Part shown: positions 16,608 through 23,758 of the stretch, one piece after another
Position numbering within the stretch: position 1 is the first letter of the stretch
How the letters are laid out: each line of letters opens with the position of its first letter
Assembly (NCBI GenBank): GCA_015663065.1
Contig: DQSX01000166.1
Location: forward strand, 1 to 35,669
Origin: Sulfurovum sp.
GTDB taxonomy: Bacteria > Campylobacterota > Campylobacteria > Campylobacterales > Sulfurovaceae
DNA: 35,669 nt
Reading direction: 5' to 3'
The notes under the pieces: model-generated
The model's input: the letters and a program-made list of their open reading frames with translations, nothing else
Databases searched by the model: none
What the model was told of the DNA's origin: nothing
Position numbers and translations under genes: made by a program

Positions 16608-17900
16608 TTATTGTGTAGTACATACGGAACAAATGTCAAAAGTTCTAAAAATAAACGTTGCATCCTGAATGGTTTTAGAACCGACCATCGCTTTGACCGC
16701 TACACCCTCTTCTTTCTCATTGCCATGGCTTAAATTCCACTGTGTAGGTACGATGATCTCATAATTTTCTATTTTTCCCTCTTTTACCGATGTTTTATGA
16801 ATGAGTGACCCGCGTGCTGCCTCAACTGCTGCTTCACCTTCAAAGTCAACTGCTTCAAGCATTTTTCCAAGTGTACAGGAAGGTTCATCCAGCTGAAGTG
16901 CATTCAAAAGTTTTTTACTCTGTACTAAAAGTGTGGCAACTTCATGTACACGTGCAAAAACTCTTGTAAATATGGAATCTTTGTAACGTTTGTGCAAACT
17001 TTTCACCAAAGGTTCTTTGCCTACGATGGCACGTGCAAGAGGACCTGCTTCGTAAAGTTTTTGTTTGTAGCTGACCGCTTTGGCTGTAGTACCTGTCTGT
17101 ACACTCTCCTCTACATAACGCAACGCTACATTTGACACTTTTGTAGCTTGTGCTTTCCCGGGTTTAGCCAATACAGAATCGCCTAAAACAATAAATCTGT
17201 CATGGCTCTGCCCTGCCTCTGCCATCTCATTTTTATCTATAAGCCACAGTGCCTTTCCAAGGTCTCCTTCCACACTGCCTAAAGAAGAGAGTGAATTCAG
17301 ACTTAAATATTTTTCAAAAGAGAGTCCCGTCAGCATCTCTTCAAAAAAACGAATACATTCATCAATAAGGTTTTCAGCCTGCATGACATCTACATAGCTT
17401 GGATCGCAGGTCACTCCACCGGGAACAGCGTAAGAGGAGTGTGGCCACTGTCCTGAAAAGATGGACATGGCTTTGGTAACAGTAGAAGAGAAATAGGAAG
17501 CTTTCAATGCATAGTTCTGGGTACTGATTTCACCTGTGAGCTTCTCCAGCTGCGGCAGGATCGTCATATAGAACCAGGTCATGTGGTTTTGCATCAGTTC
17601 ACAGGAGAGTGTAAACTCACGTATGGCTTTGGCTTTGGGACTCAATGCTACTTTCAAACCGGCATTTTCATAGCCATTCTCTATGGCTTTGACTGCAGTG
17701 ATCAGGTGGGCATGGTTGCAAATACCGCATACTCGAGGAGTGATCACCAGAGCATCACGTGCATCTCTCCCCTCCAGGATCTCCTCCATACCTCTGTAAA
17801 ATCCAAAGTTTATCTGAACATCTTCAATCTTACCTTCATTAAATGTAAAATCCAATTCAGCTTCACCTTCGATCTTCTCAATAAGTTCTCTAATGATCAT
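16608..17900 (-). CDS. Group 2-like cytoplasmic [NiFe] hydrogenase large subunit
   Basis: This 430-residue catalytic subunit carries RVCGICNHAH (Cys58, Cys61, His65) and ends FDICSVCTTQ (Cys424, Cys427), so all four nickel-binding cysteines are present. Translation stops right where the protease would cut, and the usual His or Arg is Gln430. No tail needs removal, a trait known from H2-sensing hydrogenases such as HoxC. With a signal-less small subunit it should be cytoplasmic. It could be an H2 sensor (HupUV type) or a low-potential uptake enzyme feeding carbon fixation. The ATG at 17900, with GAGAGGA upstream, is preferred over a TTG at 17921; it overlaps the small-subunit gene by 11 bases. 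Confidence 0.92.
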   Translation of the reverse strand: MIIRELIEKIEGEAELDFTFNEGKIEDVQINFGFYRGMEEILEGRDARDALVITPRVCGICNHAHLITAVKAIENGYENAGLKVALSPKAKAIREFTLSCELMQNHMTWFYMTILPQLEKLTGEISTQNYALKASYFSSTVTKAMSIFSGQWPHSSYAVPGGVTCDPSYVDVMQAENLIDECIRFFEEMLTGLSFEKYLSLNSLSSLGSVEGDLGKALWLIDKNEMAEAGQSHDRFIVLGDSVLAKPGKAQATKVSNVALRYVEESVQTGTTAKAVSYKQKLYEAGPLARAIVGKEPLVKSLHKRYKDSIFTRVFARVHEVATLLVQSKKLLNALQLDEPSCTLGKMLEAVDFEGEAAVEAARGSLIHKTSVKEGKIENYEIIVPTQWNLSHGNEKEEGVAVKAMVGSKTIQDATFIFRTFDICSVCTTQ

Positions 17901-18786
17901 AGGTGATGATCCTCTCTTCAAAACGTTTTATCTTAAAACTTTTGGCAATACCTGTCACTGTCAGATATGCCCGTCTAGGTACACCTAAAGGCATAGTGGC
18001 AGGTATACCCATATTGGTCTTGGTACTGTAGAGTGCTCTTTTAGGGAAAGAGGGTTCTGTACAGCCAAAACAAGGTGTACCTACGATGGTTTTGGAACTT
18101 GTGTCATTCCAAAGGATCTTATTGCAGCTTCCTCTTGTATAGGGTCCCTGACACCCCTGTTCGTAAAAAAGACAACCCTCTTTAAGCCCAAAACCTTTGC
18201 TATCGATCTTCCACTCAAAATACTCATTGCGTGTACAGCCAGTATGTACGGTAATACCATAAAGCTCTTGCGGTCTATGCAGTTCATCTATAGGTATGGG
18301 TTTCTCTTTCAGCAACATCATCAGTACATAAGAGAGCCATTTAGGATGTATGGGACAACCAGGCAGAGAGATGAGTTTTGAAGCATAAGTCTCATAACGC
18401 GCTGTTCTCTCTTCTCCATCAAAAATAAAACCCGAAATATATTCAGGATCGTAGGCTTTGAAGATACCGCCAAAGGTTGCACAGGTCCCTGCTGAAATAA
18501 TATGTTTGGCCCGTTTGGCATAGGCGGTAAAGATCTTTGAGACTTCCACCCTGCCCCGGGTAAAACCCTCTTCTCTGAAAGAGCCTTCCAAAATGAGAAT
18601 GTCACACTCCAGCTTACCTTTGGCTACCTCTTCTATAGTATAAGGTGTTTCAATCACAGGATGATAGACAAATTCAAAGTAGCTAAGCAAGGTAGCGAGA
18701 TCAGGATAATTTAAAAAAGAGTGGGTGTTACCGTTACAGGTGATAGATTGAAGCCAAAGAAGTTTTAACTTTTTTTGACTTGCCAT
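17890..18786 (-). CDS. Group 2-like cytoplasmic [NiFe] hydrogenase small subunit
   Basis: This 298-residue iron-sulfur subunit has no Tat signal and no C-terminal membrane helix, so it stays in the cytoplasm. Cluster motifs are SITCNGNTHSFL (Cys17), GTCATFGGIF, LPGCPIHP, HTGCTRNEYFE, EGCLFYEQGCQGP, GSCNK and TPCFGCTEPSFP. Asn20 stands in place of the second proximal cysteine (CNGN rather than CxGC), a replacement I believe occurs in group 2 enzymes. The C-terminus after the last cluster is basic (RRAYL...KIKRFEERI). It follows the TetR gene by only 3 bases and overlaps the large subunit. No histidine kinase partner lies beside it, as would be usual for a HupUV/HoxBC signalling pair. Confidence 0.92.
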   Translation of the reverse strand: MASQKKLKLLWLQSITCNGNTHSFLNYPDLATLLSYFEFVYHPVIETPYTIEEVAKGKLECDILILEGSFREEGFTRGRVEVSKIFTAYAKRAKHIISAGTCATFGGIFKAYDPEYISGFIFDGEERTARYETYASKLISLPGCPIHPKWLSYVLMMLLKEKPIPIDELHRPQELYGITVHTGCTRNEYFEWKIDSKGFGLKEGCLFYEQGCQGPYTRGSCNKILWNDTSSKTIVGTPCFGCTEPSFPKRALYSTKTNMGIPATMPLGVPRRAYLTVTGIAKSFKIKRFEERIITYDH

Positions 18787-18789
18787 TGT

Positions 18790-19383
18790 TTAGGCTTTCA
18801 GGGCAGCATAGATATTGAGAGAAATATCATCCGTATACTGTCCGATATCTTTGGTCAGCATCTCTTCTCCTTTGAGAAATACCATACCGCCAAGATAACC
18901 CATAAAGAGCCCGAAAGCAGAAAAGAAATCCTGGTCTCTCAACTCTCCGGAGCTTACCCCGTCATCAAAAAAGATCATAATTTCGGTAACAAAACCAGAC
19001 ACACAGGTCATCCCTTCGCAGCCATCATTGAAGACTTCACGGTTTGCAAGGTAGACACGCAGGAAGTACTCTATGCGTTCAGGATGTCTCTCTGCCATAC
19101 GAAAATAGAGTGCAACGATCTTTCTGATCTTCTCCCGCGCAGAGATCTCAAGCATATTGACTTCCCGTATCTCTTCTCCCAAAACATTCGAAGTATATTT
19201 AATGATCTCTTTTGCCAAAATATCTTTTGATGAAAAATAGTTATAGAGGTTCCCCACAGACATATGAAGTTTTTTGGCAATATCAGGGATGGTCGTTTTA
19301 TGAAAACCTTTGCTGGAAAAAAGTTGCAAAGCAGTCTGGATGATAGATTCGCGCTTTAAAGCTTTTTTTTCTGCTATTTTCAA
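18790..19383 (-). CDS. TetR-family transcriptional regulator
   Basis: This 197-residue cytoplasmic regulator has an N-terminal helix-turn-helix typical of TetR proteins (IIQTALQLFSSKGFHKTTIPDIAKKLHMSVGNLYNYFSSKDILA, residues about 14-57). A helical ligand-binding domain follows. It is the first gene of the minus-strand hydrogenase locus and ends 3 bases before the hydrogenase small subunit, so it is probably co-transcribed with its own targets. An inverted repeat over its -10 box (19413-19436) is a good candidate operator. Three cysteines (in DGCEGMTCVSG near residue 120, plus none in the DNA-binding part) leave room for metal or redox sensing, but no ligand can be named. Confidence 0.88.
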   Translation of the reverse strand: MKIAEKKALKRESIIQTALQLFSSKGFHKTTIPDIAKKLHMSVGNLYNYFSSKDILAKEIIKYTSNVLGEEIREVNMLEISAREKIRKIVALYFRMAERHPERIEYFLRVYLANREVFNDGCEGMTCVSGFVTEIMIFFDDGVSSGELRDQDFFSAFGLFMGYLGGMVFLKGEEMLTKDIGQYTDDISLNIYAALKA

Positions 19384-19411
19384 AAGAGACCTCTTATAGA
19401 CATATTAATGG

Positions 19412-19436
19412 ATTATAATTCATTTATTTATTATAA
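19412..19436 (-). promoter_or_regulatory. Promoter with TetR-operator-like inverted repeat
   Basis: On the minus strand TATAAT (19417-19412) lies 28 bases before the TetR ATG. It overlaps the left arm of a perfect inverted repeat, TTATAAT-N10-ATTATAA (19413-19436). A 24-base dyad over the -10 box is a typical arrangement for self-repression by a TetR protein. The dyad is observed; its use as operator is inferred, and AT-rich sequence gives such matches more readily by chance. Confidence 0.45.
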
Positions 19437-19458
19437 CAGAGTTTATTAAAAAACTGAA

Positions 19459-19614
19459 TTACCAGTCAATTCCTTCCCTTGGTCCGAAATTTGAGTCATC
19501 AATTTGCTCATACTTACATCCTTCTGGCAAAGTTTTACAGTATTTGCTGTAAAAGAAAGCAGCAACAATGAGCAAACAAGATAAAAAGATAAATATTAGC
19601 AATGGTTTATTCAT
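19459..19614 (-). CDS. Small membrane-anchored protein of unknown function
   Basis: This 51-residue protein starts MNKPLLIFIFLSCLLIVAAFF, one N-terminal membrane helix or uncleaved signal. A short soluble tail follows with two cysteines (SKYCKTLPEGCKYEQ) and an acidic end (PREGIDW). An ATG at 19659 would give 66 residues, but that extra stretch overlaps the divergent promoter region, so I chose 19614. The ribosome-binding site is weak. It is divergent from the membrane-protein operon at 19675 and upstream of TetR on the same strand. I do not recognise the family. Confidence 0.45.
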   Translation of the reverse strand: MNKPLLIFIFLSCLLIVAAFFYSKYCKTLPEGCKYEQIDDSNFGPREGIDW

Positions 19615-19642
19615 ACCATAACTATAGCAAAATATTTTTAGA

Positions 19643-19648
19643 TATAAT
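19643..19648 (+). promoter_or_regulatory. Probable -10 box of the membrane/vWA operon
   Basis: TATAAT preceded by a T-rich stretch (TTTTTAGA) lies 26 bases before the ATG at 19675, which has AAGGAG close upstream. There is no good -35 box, as is common in this phylum. Confidence 0.45.
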
Positions 19649-19674
19649 AATCTCAACATTTACAAGGAGTATGA

Positions 19675-21027
19675 ATGGAAGAGATATTGGCGTATATTGC
19701 ATTGCATAAAATTGAAACATTATTAATAGGGTTTGGGGTCATTGTATTGGCTTTTGTCATTACCCATTGGCAGGAGGTGAAGTTCTGGTGGTTAAACCTG
19801 ACTTACAATTTTCCTGTTATTGGAAAAATCTCCAGACTCTCTAAAGATATAGAAGGCTTTGATGAGAACCATAAATGGTTCTATTCTGAAGAGAGACTCT
19901 GCCGTGACTATTACAACTTTTATGAAAAAGTGGACAAAGACTCTGAGTCCTTTGATGAAGCCAAAGCCTATTTGCATTCGGCAGGAGAGTTGGGACGAAA
20001 ACCAACCCCTACGCTCATTTGGGTCATGATCTTTGTGTTGGTCACTGTAGAAGCCTTCGGTTTTGCTTATGTATTGGCAGGTTTTACCATTCCCGGTGCT
20101 TCTGAAGCAACACAGCAGAAAGGTGCTGTGGGTGTGGCTGCCATGCTTGCCGTTTTACTGGTATGGCTCACACACATGACCGGCCAGGAACTGCATAAAA
20201 ATACACTTATTAAAAAGATCAGACGCTGGTATAAAAATGACAATGCAGGCGGATCGAACTGGAGAGACTTGAAACCCGATGAGCAGCTCATTACCATAGA
20301 CAACACATTTGACGATGAGAAATCACCCAACTACATTCGAATGCTTAACAGGATAGATGTGAACGATAAGGTCAAAGCCACCTATACAAAAACTATTCTG
20401 ACGCTTTTCTTCATTTTTGTGGTAGCCATTGGGGCAACTTACATTAGAGACCAGGTACTCAAACAGGAGATCGCCTCTTCACATGAATCTGCTGTAAACA
20501 TTTTTAACAACGATGCCTCACCGTTTGCAGACACAGATGCAGCTTCAGATGACGATATAGGCGCACTCTTCGGAGATGCTGCGGTTGATAATGCAAAAGA
20601 GGACCTTACTGCTCTCTTTGGCGGAGAAGAAAAAGCTGCAACAGAAACTGGCGCTACGAGCAATTCTTCCATTATAGATGAAACCAACCTCAAAGGCGGG
20701 GAAGCGACCTTTATGATCTTAGGTCTTATGTTCGTCTTTATTCAGATCCTGGGTATCTTCTTCGGTATGCACTGGGATTTTGCAGGACGTGAGTCTAAAG
20801 AAGCTTATGAGTGCCTAAGAGGTTTTTCTACCAAAAGTGCTTTCCTCGGTTTTTATGACAGAGCCAAAACACACATTGCCAGAACAGCACAGAAGCAGTT
20901 GCAGAAGTTACAACATGCCATGAACATCATCAATGACAATTCAGGTACGGATGCAGAAACCACTGCACTGCTTAGAAACAACAAAGACAGAACCTTTAAA
21001 CACTATTTGACATTTGAGGATAAATAG
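19675..21027 (+). CDS. Multi-pass membrane protein of unknown function
   Basis: I do not recognise this 450-residue protein. Hydrophobic segments lie at about residues 14-31, 112-137, 149-168, 239-257 and 343-364, giving about five membrane helices. Two soluble parts follow helix 1 (residues 32-110, aromatic and charged) and helix 3 (171-235). Between helices 4 and 5 is an acidic, low-complexity stretch (275-335) with a twice-repeated motif, DIGALFG at 294-300 and DLTALFG at 310-316, which looks like a linear docking motif. It ends one base before the ATG of the vWA-like gene, so the two are tightly coupled. It may be the membrane anchor or channel for that secreted partner. Confidence 0.8.
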   Translation: MEEILAYIALHKIETLLIGFGVIVLAFVITHWQEVKFWWLNLTYNFPVIGKISRLSKDIEGFDENHKWFYSEERLCRDYYNFYEKVDKDSESFDEAKAYLHSAGELGRKPTPTLIWVMIFVLVTVEAFGFAYVLAGFTIPGASEATQQKGAVGVAAMLAVLLVWLTHMTGQELHKNTLIKKIRRWYKNDNAGGSNWRDLKPDEQLITIDNTFDDEKSPNYIRMLNRIDVNDKVKATYTKTILTLFFIFVVAIGATYIRDQVLKQEIASSHESAVNIFNNDASPFADTDAASDDDIGALFGDAAVDNAKEDLTALFGGEEKAATETGATSNSSIIDETNLKGGEATFMILGLMFVFIQILGIFFGMHWDFAGRESKEAYECLRGFSTKSAFLGFYDRAKTHIARTAQKQLQKLQHAMNIINDNSGTDAETTALLRNNKDRTFKHYLTFEDK

Positions 21028-21837
21028 ATGAAGAAGATATTACTGATTTTAGTTACTTTGTCCACCCTGATCTTGGCAAGAAACGATGTACCCAGCTGTT
21101 ATGAAGCACTAAAGATGGATAATCCGGATCAAAACTCTAAAAAAGAGTTGTTCATCCTCATAGACCAAACCACACCCATCGATAAAAACATGATGATCTA
21201 CACCTACAAGAACATGATGAAGTTCATTAAAAACGGCTATGGGGTAAGTATTGTCTCTTTCTCTTCCAATGCAAACGGAAAATATACCGATGTCGCTTAT
21301 TCAGGAAAACTTGAAGCACTGCTTCCTGAAAGTGCCAAACATGACATTGCTAAAAAATCACTACGCAAGTACGAAGGATGTATGAACGGACAATACAAGT
21401 TTGCCAAAAAGAAAGCAACAAAAGCTTTGGTCTCTACCCTTAAAGGCGCCAATAAAAAATTACCCCATTCTGACATCATAAAATCACTAGATGATATTGC
21501 AGCACATATCATTAAACCTTCAACGGCGAAAGAAAAAGTAGTACTGCTGGTCTCAGACATGATAGAACACTCTTCCATCACTACATTCTATTCAAAAGGT
21601 TCACTTAAAAAGGTCAATGCCGAAAAAGAGATGGACAAAGTCAACAAAAGTGACTATGTGGCTAACTTTGATGGGGCGAAAGTCTATGTGATCGGTGCAG
21701 GTATGGTAGGTAAAAATGCTTACAGAGACTCCAAAACACTTAAGTCTCTGACAGATTTCTGGCACAGCTATTTCCAGAAGACCAATGCCAGACTCCAAGC
21801 CATAGGGACACCAATGCTTTTGGAAGATGTCCAATAA
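21028..21837 (+). CDS. Secreted von Willebrand A-like domain protein
   Basis: This 269-residue protein has an N-terminal signal peptide (MKKILLILVTLSTLILA), so it is periplasmic or exported. The mature part has the strand pattern of a vWA-like fold: KELFILIDQTTPID as first strand with the metal-site position (Asp-x-Thr in place of Asp-x-Ser-x-Ser), YGVSIVSFSS, KVVLLVSDMIEHS and AKVYVIGAGM. A complete MIDAS site is not evident. It starts immediately after the stop codon of the membrane protein, indicating coupled synthesis, and is followed by an S41 protease-like gene after 28 bases. The fold assignment is inferred from pattern only. The substrate is unknown. Confidence 0.65.
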   Translation: MKKILLILVTLSTLILARNDVPSCYEALKMDNPDQNSKKELFILIDQTTPIDKNMMIYTYKNMMKFIKNGYGVSIVSFSSNANGKYTDVAYSGKLEALLPESAKHDIAKKSLRKYEGCMNGQYKFAKKKATKALVSTLKGANKKLPHSDIIKSLDDIAAHIIKPSTAKEKVVLLVSDMIEHSSITTFYSKGSLKKVNAEKEMDKVNKSDYVANFDGAKVYVIGAGMVGKNAYRDSKTLKSLTDFWHSYFQKTNARLQAIGTPMLLEDVQ

Positions 21838-21865
21838 TATCACAGCCTAAAACAAAGGAGCTGAC

Positions 21866-23062
21866 ATGACAAAACGACCACACAGATTGATCTTTCCTCT
21901 TCTTCTCTCCCTCTCTCTACTACTTGTTTCCTGCGGAGGCGGTGGGGGCACTGTTGCTGATGCCAGCCGCCTCACTGATTCACAAACGTTTTCCAGCAGT
22001 GAAAAAGCTTTTGTGAATGACCTCTTTCATACAGAGTATCTCTGGTTTGATGATGTAGCAGACATTGATTACAATGCCTACGATGCACCGCAGGCACTCA
22101 TCAATGCACTGAGGGTACCAGATGACAAGTGGAGCTTTACCCTCACCCAGGCACAATACGAAGACATGGTCAATCAAAAAACAGCTGGTTTTGGTTTTGG
22201 CTACAAAAGTGATTTTACGATCTATATGGTTCGTATTGATTCTCCTGCCTGGCATGAACTCCAAAGAGGAGACAAGATCCTGGAAATTAACGGTGCAGCA
22301 GTGACAAATGAAACTATTGCAGCGGCAAGTAATAACCTCGGGGTTGCTACAACCTTTAAAGTTCTTAGAGTGGGTGAAGGTGAAAAAGAGATTGTCATCA
22401 CAGCACAGGAATATAGCTTTAAAGTGACACAGGGAAAGGTTATCAACAGCCATATCGGATACTTGCGTTATGACTCTTTTACCTCTACTTCTGTTCCTGA
22501 ATTTGAAGCTGAATTTACAAAATTTAAACATGACAATATCACAGACCTTATCATTGACCTACGCTATAACAGTGGTGGTTCTGTAGACGTAGCAAGTACA
22601 CTGCTTGATAACTTAGTTATAGGCCATGAAGGGGAGAGGCAGGTCTATCTTGACTGGAACGTCAACTATCAAAGTAAAAACTCTACCTATACCTTTGATG
22701 AAGATGAAGCCAATGATCTGGATATGATACGCGTGATCTTCCTAGTGACCAAAAACTCTGCTTCTGCCTCTGAAATGGTCATCTCAGCACTTACTCCTTA
22801 CCTTGGAAAAACAAATGTTGTGACCATTGGTGATACAACACACGGAAAGCCTGTTGGGATGAACGGTAGAACCTATGGATCTCACTTTTACTTTCTTATT
22901 AACTTTTTTGTAAGAAATAACGATGGAGAGACGACAAGTTTAGACGGTATCCCTGTGACCTGTACTGCAGAAGATGACTTAACACATCAACTGGGTGATC
23001 CGGCGGAGAGCATGCTGAAAACTGCAGTGGATTATATTGGCAACAATTACGCATGTCCTTAA
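21866..23062 (+). CDS. S41-family peptidase-like lipoprotein
   Basis: This 398-residue protein is related to C-terminal processing proteases. The N-terminus ends in a lipobox (LLVSC, Cys23) followed by a run of glycines, so it should be a lipid-anchored envelope protein. A PDZ-like region covers roughly residues 105-170 (GFGFGYKSDF...LQRGDKILEINGAAV). The catalytic domain has LIIDLRYNSGGSV, the nucleophile region NSASASE (probable Ser300) and TTHGKPVG (Lys328), so the Ser/Lys dyad appears intact. It is third in the operon. A vWA partner next to a processing protease suggests an envelope quality-control or processing role, but no substrate can be named. Confidence 0.88.
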   Translation: MTKRPHRLIFPLLLSLSLLLVSCGGGGGTVADASRLTDSQTFSSSEKAFVNDLFHTEYLWFDDVADIDYNAYDAPQALINALRVPDDKWSFTLTQAQYEDMVNQKTAGFGFGYKSDFTIYMVRIDSPAWHELQRGDKILEINGAAVTNETIAAASNNLGVATTFKVLRVGEGEKEIVITAQEYSFKVTQGKVINSHIGYLRYDSFTSTSVPEFEAEFTKFKHDNITDLIIDLRYNSGGSVDVASTLLDNLVIGHEGERQVYLDWNVNYQSKNSTYTFDEDEANDLDMIRVIFLVTKNSASASEMVISALTPYLGKTNVVTIGDTTHGKPVGMNGRTYGSHFYFLINFFVRNNDGETTSLDGIPVTCTAEDDLTHQLGDPAESMLKTAVDYIGNNYACP

Positions 23063-23086
23063 GACGCATAGGGATATAATATCCCT

Positions 23087-23749
23087 ATGAAAAACCTCAA
23101 AAATGCCCTACTTCTCAAACAACTTTACCTACTGAAACAGCTCGGCTACAACTACACTTCAGTCAATGCCTTTAAAGAAGAAGAGCCTGACCTTACTTTA
23201 CCAAATACACTTGAAAAGCTTCAGAAACAGGCTCATGAGTGTCATCTTTGTGATTTAAGCAAAAGCCGTACACAGGTTGTTTTTGGCGAAGGAAATACCA
23301 GTGCAACACTGATGTTCGTAGGAGAAGCACCCGGTGCTACTGAAGATTCATCCGGAAAACCTTTTACGGGTAACTCGGGAGAACTGTTGACAAAAATGAT
23401 AGAAAATGTCCTTGAACTTTCCCGTTCCGATGTCTACATTACAAATATGGTCAAATGCAGACCAAGAGACAATGCAGCACCCACACCGGTGGAGGCACAT
23501 ACCTGCCAGCCTTATCTGCTTAAACAAATAGAGCTTATAGAGCCAAAGATCATTGTTGCTTTGGGTGCCACAGCCTATCACTACCTAAGTGGAGATGACA
23601 GTCCCATAGCTAAAATACGCGGTACGGTACATGAAAAAAACGGATATACACTCATCCCTACCTATCATCCTGCTTATCTGCTTAGAAACCCTTCTGCCAA
23701 AAAAGAGGTATTTGAAGATCTAAAGATGATAAAAAGCCTGCTGGCATAG
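23087..23749 (+). CDS. Family 4 uracil-DNA glycosylase
   Basis: This 220-residue DNA-repair enzyme removes uracil from DNA. It has the iron-sulfur cysteines starting at HECHLCDLSKSR (Cys52, Cys55), followed by the family motif GEAPGATEDSSGKPFTG, then TNMVKCRPRDN and PTYHPAYLLRNP near the end. The N-terminal 40 residues precede the catalytic domain and are less conserved. It follows the S41 gene by 24 bases on the same strand and ends 9 bases before the convergent acs stop. It may be a passenger of the operon rather than a functional partner. Confidence 0.93.
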   Translation: MKNLKNALLLKQLYLLKQLGYNYTSVNAFKEEEPDLTLPNTLEKLQKQAHECHLCDLSKSRTQVVFGEGNTSATLMFVGEAPGATEDSSGKPFTGNSGELLTKMIENVLELSRSDVYITNMVKCRPRDNAAPTPVEAHTCQPYLLKQIELIEPKIIVALGATAYHYLSGDDSPIAKIRGTVHEKNGYTLIPTYHPAYLLRNPSAKKEVFEDLKMIKSLLA

Positions 23750-23758
23750 AAAGAGGAC

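Noticed and set aside
19675..21837. Membrane protein plus vWA pair as a Zorya-like or other known defence system
   Set aside because: There is no MotA/TolQ-like motif, no OmpA-type peptidoglycan-binding domain, and no helicase or nuclease partner. The neighbours are a protease-like lipoprotein and a repair enzyme.
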